From Devosia sp. (GTDB lineage Bacteria; Pseudomonadota; Alphaproteobacteria; Rhizobiales; Devosiaceae): a stretch of 64,000 nt of DNA. Positions within the stretch are counted from its first letter, which is position 1. Every line of letters begins with the position of its first letter. The stretch is taken from positions 102,645 through 166,644 of the forward strand of contig NZ_JAQGJV010000015.1 of the NCBI RefSeq assembly GCF_028290435.1, given 5' to 3'. The position numbers and the translations under genes were made by a program. Positions 17,062 to 26,266 of this stretch are shown here, piece by piece. The notes below the pieces were generated by a model. It was not told the DNA's origin. It did not search any database and worked only from the letters and a program-made list of their open reading frames with translations.

Positions 17062-17736
17062 ATGACAACTTCCGCCCTACCCTTTCCCTCCGTCTCCCGT
17101 CGCGGTTTCCTGGCTGGGAGCGCTGCCCTCAGCGCCCTCGCCCTGGCCGGCTGTGCCACCACCGATGAGCGCCTGCCGCCGGAGCCGACGTTCGATCCGG
17201 CCTACCTGCAGATGTATGCGGCGCTGCCGAACGAGAAATTCCCTGTTCCGGCTGTCGACCTGCGCTATCTCAAGCCAACCCATTTCCGGCAATACGTTCC
17301 CGACCCCACCGGGGAGCGTCCGGGGACCATCGTTGTCAGCACGGCGGAACGCTATCTCTATCTGGTGCAGGAAGGCGGCCAGGCGCTGCGTTATGGCGTC
17401 GGCATCGGCCGCGAGGGCTTTGCCTGGTCGGGACGCGCCGAAATCGCCCGCAAGGCGATGTGGCCGACCTGGACGCCGCCGCGTGAAATGGTGCTGCGCG
17501 ACCCCAATGCGGCGCCATGGGCTAATGGCATGCCGGGCGGGCTCGGCAATCCGCTGGGCGCCCGCGCCATGTATATCTATCAGGATGGTCGCGACACCAT
17601 CTACCGCCTGCACGGCACCTCGGACCCCGCAACCATTGGCGAAGCGGTCTCCAGCGGCTGCGTTCGCCTGATCAACCAAGACGTCATCGACCTCTACCAG
17701 CGCGTGCCGGTTGGGACGCCGATCCTGGTCGTCTAG
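17062..17736 (+). CDS. L,D-transpeptidase (YkuD/ErfK family) lipoprotein
   Basis: 224 residues. The N-terminus combines a twin-arginine-like SRRGFLAG segment with a lipobox (LAGC), so it is probably exported and lipid-anchored. The YkuD domain runs from about residue 85 with the catalytic signature HGTSD and SSGCVRL; Cys is the nucleophile. Such enzymes make 3-3 cross-links in peptidoglycan or attach lipoproteins to it. Start ATG 17062 (MTTSALPF) is chosen because the signal sequence follows directly. It stands alone, 195 bases after the divergent PRC-barrel gene. Confidence 0.88.
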   Translation: MTTSALPFPSVSRRGFLAGSAALSALALAGCATTDERLPPEPTFDPAYLQMYAALPNEKFPVPAVDLRYLKPTHFRQYVPDPTGERPGTIVVSTAERYLYLVQEGGQALRYGVGIGREGFAWSGRAEIARKAMWPTWTPPREMVLRDPNAAPWANGMPGGLGNPLGARAMYIYQDGRDTIYRLHGTSDPATIGEAVSSGCVRLINQDVIDLYQRVPVGTPILVV

Positions 17737-17814
17737 GGAACCCAAGGCCTTCGCCTCGCATTGACAGGGCAACGGGGAGCGGTCCGCTCTCCTTGTATGT
17801 TAATGGAGGCGGAA

Positions 17815-18072
17815 ATGGCATTCGACAGTCTCGAAGAGCGCATGGGGGGCGATGACAACATCACGCCCATGGAAATCGCCCACCACACCCTGTTTACGGC
17901 CAAGGAAAAAATCGAGCTGCTGAACCAGCTCAAGGCCGACGTGACCGGCGCCCATCACGAAGGCAAGTCGATGGCAGTCGATGCCGAAGAGATCGATGCC
18001 GCTATCGCCGAAGTGCGCCAGGGCGTGCAGGATGGCGTGGGCGCCGACACAGTCGCGCGGGGAGATTTCTGA
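17815..18072 (+). CDS. Small soluble protein, unknown
   Basis: 85 residues, acidic, no signal or membrane segment: MAFDSLEERMGGDDNITP, then a probable helical part (AHHTLFTAKEKIELLNQLKADV) and an Ala/Glu-rich helix. The ATG at 17815 follows a GGAGGCGGAA ribosome binding site. Its stop shares one base with the start of the next gene (TGATG), so the two are translated together. I do not recognise the family; the partner is a small membrane protein. Confidence 0.65.
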   Translation: MAFDSLEERMGGDDNITPMEIAHHTLFTAKEKIELLNQLKADVTGAHHEGKSMAVDAEEIDAAIAEVRQGVQDGVGADTVARGDF

Positions 18073-18377
18073 TGGCCACGGTCTCGAAATTCCCGCGTCA
18101 GCCCACGGTAGCCAATGTCGACGTGCTGGTGGATGAAAATGGCAGCACGGTCGACGTGCCCGATGGCTCCGAATTGAAGGTGGCCGGCGAACACGATGCT
18201 GTCGTTGCGGCGACCAGCCCGACCAATTGGTGGCTTTATGGCTTGGTGGCCTTGGCGATCGTCATCGCTATCGTATTGGCGCTTCAGGTGTTCAATGGGG
18301 CGCCGGGCAGCGAAGTGCAGCCGGGCACGCCGACTTCGGCGCCGGTTGTGGAACCCGTCGCGCCAGTGGCACCATAA
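18072..18377 (+). CDS. Small single-pass membrane protein, unknown
   Basis: 101 residues: a soluble N-terminal part (about 50 residues), one membrane helix (WWLYGLVALAIVIAIVLALQVF, about residues 53-74) and a short Pro/Val/Ala-rich tail. Coupled to the preceding 85-residue protein by a one-base overlap. A strong terminator follows at once. No family recognised; a role at the envelope is inferred from the membrane helix and neighbours. Confidence 0.65.
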   Translation: MATVSKFPRQPTVANVDVLVDENGSTVDVPDGSELKVAGEHDAVVAATSPTNWWLYGLVALAIVIAIVLALQVFNGAPGSEVQPGTPTSAPVVEPVAPVAP

Positions 18378-18378
18378 A

Positions 18379-18410
18379 CGAAAAGCGCGGCCCGATGGCC
18401 GCGCTTTTCG
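18379..18410. terminator. Bidirectional rho-independent terminator
   Basis: A perfect 14-base-pair stem, CGAAAAGCGCGGCC with GGCCGCGCTTTTCG around a CGAT loop. It gives a U-rich side on both strands and sits between the convergent small membrane protein and OmpA-family genes. Confidence 0.85.
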
Positions 18411-18429
18411 CATCCGGGTGAAGGCTCGA

Positions 18430-19095
18430 TCAGCCCTGGATTGGCGACAGCTGGATTTCGACGCGGCGATTTTGCGCGCGGCCGGATTCGGTGCTGTTGG
18501 AGGCGATGGGGTTCTGCTCGCCGTGGCCGGTAATCGAGAAGCGCTGCTGCACGATGCCCTGGTTGGCCAGAATGGTCGCCACCGAAATGGCGCGCTTGTA
18601 GGAGAGCTGCTGATTGTAGGCGTCGTCGCCCTGCGAGTCGGTATGGCCCGAAACGTCGATGAGCGTCTTGTCGAACTTCTTGAGCACCAGGGCTACCGAG
18701 ACCAGCGTCTGGTTGAACTGCGGCTGCACGTTCGACTGATCGGTGGCGAAAGTGATGTTGGACGGCATGTTGAGGATGATTTGCTGACCGACGCGGGTCA
18801 CCGAGACACCGGTGCCCTGCAACTGCGCGCGCAGCTCTGCTTCCTGCTGGTCCATGTAGTTGCCAATGGCAGCGCCGGTCAGGCCGCCAACGCCGGCGCC
18901 GATCAGTGCGCCAACGCGCGCATCACCGCCCACGGCCGCGCCGATCAGCGCGCCCGCGACAGCGCCGCCGCCGGCGCCAAGCAAGCCGCCGCCCGCCGTA
19001 TTGGAGAGCTGCGACTGCCCGGTATAGGGATTTGTGGTGCTGCAGGCGCTGAGCGCCAGCGCGGCAAGCGCCGCAACGATGATATTGGTCTTCAT
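18430..19095 (-). CDS. OmpA-family lipoprotein (YiaD-like)
   Basis: 221 residues. Signal peptide with lipobox LSAC, then a glycine-zipper region (GGGLLGAGGGAVAGALIGAAVGG...GAGVGGLTGAAIGNYMD, residues about 35-80), then an OmpA C-terminal peptidoglycan-binding domain with VSGHTDSQGDD and SYKRAISV...NRRVEI. It anchors the outer membrane to the cell wall. Start ATG 19095 lies eight bases after AGGGGA; the frame extends 14 codons upstream without signal-peptide character. An ATCAGGG/CCCTGAT hairpin near 19155-19173 separates it from the SDR gene upstream. Confidence 0.88.
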   Translation of the reverse strand: MKTNIIVAALAALALSACSTTNPYTGQSQLSNTAGGGLLGAGGGAVAGALIGAAVGGDARVGALIGAGVGGLTGAAIGNYMDQQEAELRAQLQGTGVSVTRVGQQIILNMPSNITFATDQSNVQPQFNQTLVSVALVLKKFDKTLIDVSGHTDSQGDDAYNQQLSYKRAISVATILANQGIVQQRFSITGHGEQNPIASNSTESGRAQNRRVEIQLSPIQG

Positions 19096-19182
19096 GACAA
19101 TGTCCCCTGGCAAGTGATTGGTCTCGTGCGTGGTCAATACGGCAGCATGATGATCAGGGAAAGCCCCTGATGGCGCGCACCG

Positions 19183-19953
19183 TCAGGCGTTGGCCCAGCC
19201 GCCATCGACGACGAACTGCTGGGCTGAAATCATGGCGCTATCCTCTGACGCCAGAAACAGGGCCATGCGCGCGATATCGTCGGGATAGACGCGGCCGGCC
19301 AGGGCCTGGTCGCGGTCGAGCGCCGCCTCGCCCTCGGCATCGAGCCAATGGGTCAATTGCCGCTCGGTCATCACCCAGCCGGGCACCAGCGTATTGACGC
19401 GGATGCCGGACTTACCCAAAGCGCGAGCCATGGAACGGGTGAGGCCATGCGTGGCGGCCTTGGCGGTTTCGTAGATCGGAATGCGTGGCGTCATCACCAT
19501 CCAGCTGATCGAGCCGGTATTGATGATCGAGCCGCGGCCGGCCTTGATCATGGCTGGGGCCACGGCCTGGATGGCGAAAAAGTGGTGCTTGAGATTGACG
19601 GCCATGCGGTCGTCCCAATAGTCCGGCGTGACCTCGTTCCATTCGTGACGCTGGTCGTGGGCGGCATTGTTGACCAGCACCAGCGCATCGCCATGGGCGG
19701 CGGCGAAGCCGGCGATCGCAGCCTGATAGACGGCAAGATCGGTGACGTCGCATTGGGTGAATTTCGCGGTTTGGCCCGCCGCGGTCAGCTCGTCCGCGAG
19801 CCTGTTTCCGGCCTCCACGGCGATATCGACAAAGCCCACCTTGGCGCCCTGCGCGGCGAAATTGCGCACGAGGCTTTCACCGATGCCCGAGGCACCGCCG
19901 GAGATAACGACGGGAATACCCTTGAGGCTGGGATAGGAGGCAAAGTCGGACAT
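19183..19953 (-). CDS. SDR oxidoreductase, D-xylose 1-dehydrogenase-like
   Basis: 256-residue short-chain dehydrogenase. SGGASGIG, VDIA (beta-2 Asp, NAD), VNNAAHDQRH, NTGSISWM and YETAK match the pattern I recall for Caulobacter-type D-xylose 1-dehydrogenase (YPSLKG start, NNAGNDDRH, SISWH, YETAKAG). It probably oxidises an aldose to the lactone. Start ATG 19953. No aldonolactonase or dehydratase is adjacent, so it may act as a single enzyme; the SDR and RpiR locus at 3-15 kb is not contiguous. Confidence 0.85.
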   Translation of the reverse strand: MSDFASYPSLKGIPVVISGGASGIGESLVRNFAAQGAKVGFVDIAVEAGNRLADELTAAGQTAKFTQCDVTDLAVYQAAIAGFAAAHGDALVLVNNAAHDQRHEWNEVTPDYWDDRMAVNLKHHFFAIQAVAPAMIKAGRGSIINTGSISWMVMTPRIPIYETAKAATHGLTRSMARALGKSGIRVNTLVPGWVMTERQLTHWLDAEGEAALDRDQALAGRVYPDDIARMALFLASEDSAMISAQQFVVDGGWANA

Positions 19954-20075
19954 GATGTTCTCGCCGGTGGACTGCAGCGGATTTAGCGTGGGGGCGCGAT
20001 AGCCGCAAGGGCGCCTGTCACCGTAGCGACATCCGGTTCGGCTAATCGCCGGGCAACCTCGCCCGGAGCAGTTCA

Positions 20076-21083
20076 ATGTCATTCGATCTCGTCAAACCCG
20101 CCCAGCCCACTACGCTCGCCGTGCCGTCCCAGGAAGATCGCGCAGTGCTGCGGGCGCTGGAGCGCAATGGCGCCAACCATGAACAGGCGATGGCCGGGCT
20201 GGAGTGCCTGCAGCGCGTGGAGGCCCCTCCGGCAGCACCGTCACCGGCACTGGCCTTCCCGCTACGGGTTGGCGCATGGAACCTGGAGCAGTGCTACGCG
20301 GTCGAAGCCACCGCCGAGATGCTGCGCGCGGAAAACGTGAGTCTCGTGCTCCTGTCGGAGGTCGATAACGGCATGGCGCGCACCGGGCAGCGGCACACTT
20401 CGCGCGATATCGCCAACCAGCTCGGCATGAACTATGCGTTCGGGCTGGAATTCCTGGAGCTCGATATCGGCACCGCGGTGCACCGCGAGTACTGCAAGGA
20501 TGATTTCAACCGCAATGGCTTTCACGGCAATGCCCTGCTCGCAGGCACCGGCCTGATCACGCCCGTGGTGGTGCGCCTGCCCGATCAGTTGTTCTGGTTC
20601 AATCCAGAAATGGAAACCGGCCGCGTCGGCACGCGCTGCGCGGTGGGCGCGGTGGTGATGACCGAGCAAGGGCCGCTCTATGCCGTGTCGGTACACCTGG
20701 AAAGCCGTGGCGACGCGGCACACCGCGCGGCCCAGATGCGGGCCCTGTTCGATGCTGTCGAAGCCATGAGCGGCGGCATGCCGGTGATCATCGGCGGCGA
20801 TCTCAATACCGGGCTGGCCGACGGCGGCGATTTCGATGCCGAGCCGCTGTTCGCCGACGCGCAGCAGCGCGGCTACCAGCGCCATAGCGGCGCGATGGAC
20901 CAGATGACTACGCGGCCGAGCCGTATCAGCCGCAGTCCCAAGCGCGCCTACAAGCTCGATTGGGTGCTGACGCGAGGCCTCGAGGTGGAGGAAAGCCACA
21001 TCGTGCCATCGGTAGCGCCGGATGGCGAAGTGCTGTCCGACCACGACATGGTGGTAGCGACGATTTCCGGCTTTGCCGCTTAG
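20076..21083 (+). CDS. Endonuclease/exonuclease/phosphatase (EEP) family protein
   Basis: 335 residues. After an 65-residue N-terminal extension comes an EEP fold: WNLEQC (metal Asn), LLSEVDNGM (metal Glu), VHLESRGD, GGDLNTG (Asp/Asn pair), and LSDHDMV (catalytic His). Substrates of the family range from DNA to phosphoinositides and cannot be told here. No signal peptide, so cytoplasmic. The gene is divergent from the xylose-dehydrogenase-like SDR and overlaps the convergent acyltransferase-like gene by four bases. Confidence 0.82.
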   Translation: MSFDLVKPAQPTTLAVPSQEDRAVLRALERNGANHEQAMAGLECLQRVEAPPAAPSPALAFPLRVGAWNLEQCYAVEATAEMLRAENVSLVLLSEVDNGMARTGQRHTSRDIANQLGMNYAFGLEFLELDIGTAVHREYCKDDFNRNGFHGNALLAGTGLITPVVVRLPDQLFWFNPEMETGRVGTRCAVGAVVMTEQGPLYAVSVHLESRGDAAHRAAQMRALFDAVEAMSGGMPVIIGGDLNTGLADGGDFDAEPLFADAQQRGYQRHSGAMDQMTTRPSRISRSPKRAYKLDWVLTRGLEVEESHIVPSVAPDGEVLSDHDMVVATISGFAA

Positions 21084-22381
21084 AGTCGGTTGGCCATGGC
21101 CTTGGCGGGCGCAGGGATGTCCAGCTTCTCGGTGGTTTCCAGCAAGGTCATGATGTCATCGACGCGGTTGAGATAGCGCGTTTCCATGGCGAAATTGAAG
21201 GTGACGTATTTCCGGCCGGGCACGAAGGTGCACAGGTTCGCGCTGGGATGGAAGGAGCCGACATAGACCGGCTCCACCAGATTGCGCGTCATGTTGCCAT
21301 ACATGCGATGCGGCGGCACCAGCGTCAGCACCACGTCCATGGTACCATTATAGTGGAAGAACTTGTCGCCGTAGAGGAAGGGCAAGACCCTGGAAATCTT
21401 GCGGTGCAGGGCAAACATGCCCATCAGGATGAACTGGAAGGTGGTGGTGTCCTTCTGCTCGATTTCGGTCAGCGTCTGGTCGATGGAGCGGACGTAGTCG
21501 AGGAAATTGGGCTGCACCTTGAACTTGGCGTCGAGCGCACGGACGCGGAACATGTCGTCATCGGCCTCGGTGCGGGTCGAATGATCCAGCATGGTATAGG
21601 CCGCGGTGATGACGGCGGCTTCGGGGCCCTTTTCGGCGACGTTGAGCGCCTGGGTGATGAGGCCGAACATCAGGGAGCGCTGCCGCACGCCGATGCGGTT
21701 GGCTAAATCGCGCAGGCGGCTGCGTTCGATCGCCAGCGAGCGGAAGCCGAGTTCCTTGGGCGTCAGCGGTTTGGAATTGGACAGGTAGAGCTGGACCAGC
21801 GCGCCGATGACCGAGCCGATGGCAAGGCCGAAGCGACGCTTGAACGGTAGTTTGGCCTTGGGCGCGGGCGCGGTGATGCCACGGGCAATCGACTGCGACC
21901 GGCTGAGCAGCGACGAGTCATTGCCTTCGAGCAGCGCATGGCTGGAACGCACCAGCACCATCGAGGCATGGCCGTTTTCATCGGGTCCACCGCGGCGGGT
22001 GATGGCATAGACCCGGAACAGCGGCAAATCCCTGTGCTCGAAAATATCGAGGCCCTTGCCGAGCCATTTGTCGGGATAGCCCTCGAAATCATCGACCTCG
22101 CTGACCGTGGTGATGGCGTCGAGCATATGCTGGGGAAAGGGCTGGCCCGGCAGGGCGCCGACGAAGCCATGGGTGAGCTGGGGCGCCAGCGAAACCATTT
22201 CGGCGACGAAGTTCAGCAGGATTTCTTTGTCGATCGCAGTCCTGGAGAAGGCGGTGAAATAGACAGTGTTCTTGGAATTGACGAGAAACCACTGGAAATT
22301 GGTGAACAGCGCCTGTGGGTTCTTTCGCACCGCAACAGCGGCTCGAAGCAGCGCCTCGTCTTGTTCAACCGCCGTATTCAT
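21080..22381 (-). CDS. Condensation-domain/WS-DGAT-like acyltransferase, divergent
   Basis: 433 residues. The layout (HALLEGND segment near residue 170; later HYNGTMDVVLTLVPPHRMYGNM and a C-terminal FVPGRKYVTFNFAMET) recalls wax ester synthase / condensation-domain proteins, but the usual HHxxxDG catalytic motif appears as SSHALLEGND, with the first His and the Asp-Gly changed. It may be catalytically altered. Start ATG 22381; a TTG six codons upstream is possible. Divergent from hemA across 353 bases. Function unknown; fatty acyl transfer is a guess from fold. Confidence 0.6.
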   Translation of the reverse strand: MNTAVEQDEALLRAAVAVRKNPQALFTNFQWFLVNSKNTVYFTAFSRTAIDKEILLNFVAEMVSLAPQLTHGFVGALPGQPFPQHMLDAITTVSEVDDFEGYPDKWLGKGLDIFEHRDLPLFRVYAITRRGGPDENGHASMVLVRSSHALLEGNDSSLLSRSQSIARGITAPAPKAKLPFKRRFGLAIGSVIGALVQLYLSNSKPLTPKELGFRSLAIERSRLRDLANRIGVRQRSLMFGLITQALNVAEKGPEAAVITAAYTMLDHSTRTEADDDMFRVRALDAKFKVQPNFLDYVRSIDQTLTEIEQKDTTTFQFILMGMFALHRKISRVLPFLYGDKFFHYNGTMDVVLTLVPPHRMYGNMTRNLVEPVYVGSFHPSANLCTFVPGRKYVTFNFAMETRYLNRVDDIMTLLETTEKLDIPAPAKAMANRL

Positions 22382-22630
22382 CCCCCCTAAACGCTCCAAT
22401 TGCTTCCCCCATCAGCCTTGTTGCTGTTGAAGTTATAGCGACACCCAATGAGAAACGGCAATCGTCCACATATTGCGCAGTTAATCGCGTTCTACCTTTG
22501 CCCGGTTAAAGGCAACCTGAACGGCGCCCGCTCGTCACTAATCCGCGTCCGGGGCTTCGCGAGTTCTTGGCAGCGCGCCGGCAGCACTTTATAACGTCTC
22601 CAAACTGCGGCGTATGCGACGCGCGGCGAA

Positions 22631-22644
22631 TTGACCTATGTCAA
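22631..22644 (+). promoter_or_regulatory. FixK/FNR-type box upstream of hemA
   Basis: TTGACCTATGTCAA is a perfect TTGAC-N4-GTCAA palindrome of the FNR/FixK class (TTGA-N6-TCAA). It is 90 bases before the hemA ATG, with a TATGTT -10-like element at 22672. Oxygen-responsive control of hemA by FnrL/FixK is established in alphaproteobacteria. The rest of the 353-base gap (22382-22734) shows no gene. Confidence 0.7.
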
Positions 22645-22734
22645 TGCCGGGCCGACAAAATTAGGCTCGCCTATGTTGCAAGACCCAGACGGTTTATCCG
22701 ACCGGGCCGCGGCCGAGTGTTGAGGACTAAGCTG

Positions 22735-24015
22735 ATGGATTATCGCGGCATTTTCGAAGATGCAGTGGACACGCTGCGGCAGGAAAAGCGCTATCGCGTG
22801 TTTGCCGACCTGGAGCGCATTGCCGGGCGCTTCCCCCGAGCGGTCTATCGCGACGAGTCGGATAATGCGCGCGAGATCACCATCTGGTGCTCCAACGACT
22901 ATCTGGGCATGGGCCAGCACGAAAAGGTGATCACCGCCATGCAGGAGACCGCGGGCCGCCTTGGCGTCGGCTCCGGCGGCACGCGCAATATTTCGGGCAC
23001 CAACCGTCCGCTGGTCGAGCTGGAGCGTTCGCTCGCCGATCTGCACCGCAAGGAAGGCGCGCTGGTCTTCACGTCCGGCTTCGTCTCCAACGAGGCAGCC
23101 ATTGCGACCATTGCGCGGCTCTTGCCCGATTGCATCATCTTCTCAGACCAGCTCAATCACGCCTCGATGATCCAGGGCGTGCGCCAGTCGGGCATGACCA
23201 AGACCATTTTCCGCCACAACGACGTAGCGCATCTGCGCGAGCTGCTGGCCGCCACTGATCGCAAGCGGCCCAAGCTGATCTGCTTTGAATCGGTGTATTC
23301 GATGGATGGCGATATCGCCCCGATCAAGGAAATCTGCGACCTGGCCGAGGAATTCGGCGCGCTGACCTATATCGACGAAGTCCATGCCGTTGGCCTTTAC
23401 GGGCCGCGCGGTGGTGGCATTGCCGAGCGCGATGGCCTGATGGACCGCATCGACGTGATCGAGGGCACCCTGGCCAAGGGCTTTGGCGCCATGGGCGGCT
23501 ATATCGCCGCCAACAAGGCGATCATCGATGCCGTGCGGTCCTATGCACCCGAATTCATCTTCACCACGTCCCTGCCCCCAGCCATCTGCGCCGCGGCCCG
23601 CGCCTCGATCGAACACTTGAAGGGTTCGGGCGTCGAGCGAGCAACACATCAGCGCCAGGCGCGGCTGACCAAGGCGATCCTGGCCGATGCCGGCCTGCCG
23701 GTGATGCATACCGATACCCACATTGTGCCACTGATCGTGGGCGATGCGCGCCAGTGCAAGGCGGCAAGCGACATGCTGCTGGACAAGCACAACATCTATA
23801 TTCAGCCGATCAACTACCCCACGGTGCCCAAGGGCACCGAGCGCCTGCGCATCACGCCGACGCCGCTGCACACCGACGAGATGGTGTTCGAGCTGCGCCA
23901 TGCGCTGGTCAGCGTCTGGGCGAGCCTGGAACTGCCGCGGGAACAGGCCGACGCGGCGCTGACGGCAAGCAAGCTGACCTCCGGGGATCTGACGCTGCCG
24001 ACAATGGGTGGCTAG
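22735..24015 (+). CDS. hemA: 5-aminolevulinate synthase
   Basis: 426-residue PLP enzyme condensing glycine and succinyl-CoA to 5-aminolevulinate, the first step of haem synthesis in alphaproteobacteria. Diagnostic segments are [57 protein letters not shown], the PLP lysine in GTLAKGFG, and TTSLPPA. The length matches the family. Start ATG 22735 follows TGAGGA; the frame is open 56 codons upstream, but that would run through the FixK box. It overlaps the convergent HAD gene by four bases. Confidence 0.96.
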   Translation: MDYRGIFEDAVDTLRQEKRYRVFADLERIAGRFPRAVYRDESDNAREITIWCSNDYLGMGQHEKVITAMQETAGRLGVGSGGTRNISGTNRPLVELERSLADLHRKEGALVFTSGFVSNEAAIATIARLLPDCIIFSDQLNHASMIQGVRQSGMTKTIFRHNDVAHLRELLAATDRKRPKLICFESVYSMDGDIAPIKEICDLAEEFGALTYIDEVHAVGLYGPRGGGIAERDGLMDRIDVIEGTLAKGFGAMGGYIAANKAIIDAVRSYAPEFIFTTSLPPAICAAARASIEHLKGSGVERATHQRQARLTKAILADAGLPVMHTDTHIVPLIVGDARQCKAASDMLLDKHNIYIQPINYPTVPKGTERLRITPTPLHTDEMVFELRHALVSVWASLELPREQADAALTASKLTSGDLTLPTMGG

Positions 24016-24683
24016 GCGACCTCGCCGCAGAGAGCGGCGACTTCGGACAAGCTGCTGATGGTGTGTGCCGGCGGCGGCAGGTCGGCGGGCCATTCGGTGG
24101 TGCTGTGGTACCAGACGGGGAGTAGCCCGGCATTGCGGGCGCCGTCGACATCGGCGGCAGGGTTGTCGCCAACGAAGATGGTTTCGTCCGCCGCGAGGTT
24201 CAGCCGCCGTAGGGCCAGTTCAAAAATGCGGCGATCGGGCTTGCGCAGGCCTTCGGCCTCCGACACCAGCACGATATCGAGCAGCGGGCGCAGGCCGGTG
24301 GCGTCGATCTTGCCGTTCTGGACCACGGCGCTGCCATTGGTGATGATGCCGGTCTTGAGCCCCTTTGCGCGCAGGGCAAGGAGCGTTTCGGTCGCGCCCG
24401 GACTGAGGACGGCGTAGCGCGGATAGACGGTTTGATAGTCGGCCAGCAGATCGGCCGCAGCCAAAGCGCCAAGGCCCAGTTCGGCCGCCAGTTGCGGGTA
24501 TACTTCTGTCTTCGGCGTCCGGCCCTCATCCTCCAGGGCGAGGAAGCGCACGACGTATTGGTCGCGTGCGACACCCGCGAAGTCGGCGGCATGGCGCTGA
24601 TACTGTTCCTCGATGAAAGCCCGGATGGCGGCCTTGCGGACCAGCAGGGTTTCGTCGAGGTCGAATAATACGGCTTTGATCAC
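24012..24683 (-). CDS. HAD-superfamily hydrolase
   Basis: 223 residues with the HAD motifs DLDETLL (nucleophile Asp), TNGSA (motif II), Lys in [10 protein letters not shown] (motif III) and [12 protein letters not shown] (motif IV). The cap domain lies between motifs I and II, as in subfamily IA enzymes such as pyrimidine 5'-nucleotidase YjjG. It probably dephosphorylates a small metabolite; the substrate is unknown. It is convergent with hemA. Confidence 0.85.
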   Translation of the reverse strand: MIKAVLFDLDETLLVRKAAIRAFIEEQYQRHAADFAGVARDQYVVRFLALEDEGRTPKTEVYPQLAAELGLGALAAADLLADYQTVYPRYAVLSPGATETLLALRAKGLKTGIITNGSAVVQNGKIDATGLRPLLDIVLVSEAEGLRKPDRRIFELALRRLNLAADETIFVGDNPAADVDGARNAGLLPVWYHSTTEWPADLPPPAHTISSLSEVAALCGEVA

Positions 24684-24770
24684 GGTTCATCCCATCCAGC
24701 GCCCCGAGGGTATTGGAGCATGTGCCCCAGCCCCCCGCAAGCGTTGGACGGATGTGGTTTGAGCTAGCCG

Positions 24771-25406
24771 CTACGAGGTCAGCACGATCCGCATCAGGTC
24801 GGCGGTGTTGCGGGCGCCGAGTTTTTCCATGACGCGGGCCCGGTGCACCTCGATGGTGCGGGGGGAAATGCCGAGTTCGCGGCCGGCTTCTTTGTTGGAT
24901 TGGCCATTGGTGATCAGCTGCAGCACTTCGCGTTCACGCGGCGTGAGCTGGGAGAAGCCACGCACCTCGACGGCGCGGCCGCCGCCATGCATGGCGCCCA
25001 GATGCACGTCCCGCCGCAGCGCGTCGCGCACTACGGTGAGCAGATGCTCGGTATCGATCGGCTTGGTAATGACATCGGCGGCGCCAAGCTTCATCGCGGT
25101 GACCGCGGCGTCGATCTGCGGCGCCTCGGAGAGCATGAACACCGGCGTTCCGGTACGCATCGCCTTGACCCGGCGCAGCAGCCCCAGCCCACTGTCTTCC
25201 CCCAGTTGCAGATTGACCACGACGACATCGGGCCGGCGGCGGGACAGGCTGGCGATGAAATGGCCAGCCTCCACCGAAAATATAGTTTGAAAGCCTTCGA
25301 GCCTGAATAAAACGCTCAGGGCCTCGCAGGTAGCCGGATCGGTATCAACAATATGGATCAGACGGTCGCGGTTTAGGAAGGAATGATAAAAGATCTCGTC
25401 GCTCAT
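24771..25406 (-). CDS. FixJ-like LuxR-family regulator lacking the phospho-acceptor Asp
   Basis: 211 residues: receiver-like domain (1-135) and a LuxR helix-turn-helix (FSQLTPREREVLQLITNGQSNKEAGRELGISPRTIEVHR in summary, about 150-190) closest to the FixJ group. The phosphorylation site of FixJ-type receivers falls at Asn65 (VVVVNLQLGE) and the acidic pocket is VDTD, so normal phosphorylation is unlikely. The switch Lys (TKPI) is kept. It may work constitutively or by binding another protein. No kinase gene adjoins it; mscL lies 280 bases upstream on the same strand. Confidence 0.85.
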   Translation of the reverse strand: MSDEIFYHSFLNRDRLIHIVDTDPATCEALSVLFRLEGFQTIFSVEAGHFIASLSRRRPDVVVVNLQLGEDSGLGLLRRVKAMRTGTPVFMLSEAPQIDAAVTAMKLGAADVITKPIDTEHLLTVVRDALRRDVHLGAMHGGGRAVEVRGFSQLTPREREVLQLITNGQSNKEAGRELGISPRTIEVHRARVMEKLGARNTADLMRIVLTS

Positions 25407-25685
25407 GCTGTCCTCTGCCCAGTGACATGCTTGGCTTCAGCGATCCATCTCCCGTCCCAGCATTGGGCAAAGCTCCGATAAACTACGACAGCGCTTCTGT
25501 CGCAATGAACAGTTCAGCTCCGGTGAATCGCCAAGGTAGTTTGCATTAAGTGTTCGTGCCGTCCGAGATGGACATTGCGTAGGAGCAACTACCTATGTCT
25601 GTGGGTTTATATCCCCACAAACAGCAAGTCAACGGATTTTATTCCTAAAGCCCTAGGAGGCCGCAAAAGATCGATGATGCTTGCT

Positions 25686-26123
25686 TCAGGCGGTTGGGCG
25701 TGTCCGCAGGGCGTCGCGGATTTCAGTCAGCAGCACTTCTTCGCGGCTTGGCGCCGGCGACGATTCGGTGGGTTCCTCGGCGGCCTTGCGCTTGAGCGAG
25801 TTGATGGCCTTGACCACCATGAACAGCACGAAGGCTATGATGGTGAACTTGACGACCGCGTTGAGGAACAGGCCGACATTGAGCGTGGCAACACCTGCTG
25901 CCTTGGCGGCAGCGAGCGAGACGACCGGCACATTGTCCGGATTTTTCAGCACTACGAACAGGTTCGAGAAATCGATGCCGCCCAGGATCAACCCGATCAG
26001 CGGCATGAACAGATCATCGACAATGGAGGACACGATGGCGCCGAAGGCCGCGCCGATAATGACGCCAATCGCGAGATCGATCATGTTGCCCTTGATGGCG
26101 AAGTCTCTGAATTCCTTGAACAT
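25686..26123 (-). CDS. mscL: Large-conductance mechanosensitive channel
   Basis: 145 residues. FKEFRDFAIKGNMIDLAIGVIIGAAFGAIVSSIV is the conserved N-terminal helix and first membrane segment; the second segment follows near residues 70-105 (FTIIAFVLFMVVKAIN) and a charged C-terminal bundle ends the protein. MscL opens under membrane tension to release osmolytes on hypo-osmotic shock. Start ATG 26123. The downstream 279-base gap holds only a TGTGGG-N8-CCCACA inverted repeat (25600-25619) of unknown role. Confidence 0.95.
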   Translation of the reverse strand: MFKEFRDFAIKGNMIDLAIGVIIGAAFGAIVSSIVDDLFMPLIGLILGGIDFSNLFVVLKNPDNVPVVSLAAAKAAGVATLNVGLFLNAVVKFTIIAFVLFMVVKAINSLKRKAAEEPTESSPAPSREEVLLTEIRDALRTRPTA

Positions 26124-26266
26124 AGCTATCCCTCACGCTCGTTGACCCGTCCTTGCGGGCGACGGCACCAGACTTTCGTAGAATGCGACCGATTGCAATG
26201 GGTGGCGGCCTTGCGGCAGGCCGGCTGCGGGCGGATAATCGGCCAAACACGAAAAGCTCCCAGCCC

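Noticed and set aside
17737..17757. GGAAC as a second EcfG promoter before the 85-residue protein
   Set aside because: No CGTT at 16-17 bases; only GCAT/CATT, so unsupported.
25600..25619. TGTGGG-N8-CCCACA inverted repeat after mscL
   Set aside because: Could be a terminator or operator, but short arms and no T run or partner site; not enough to call.
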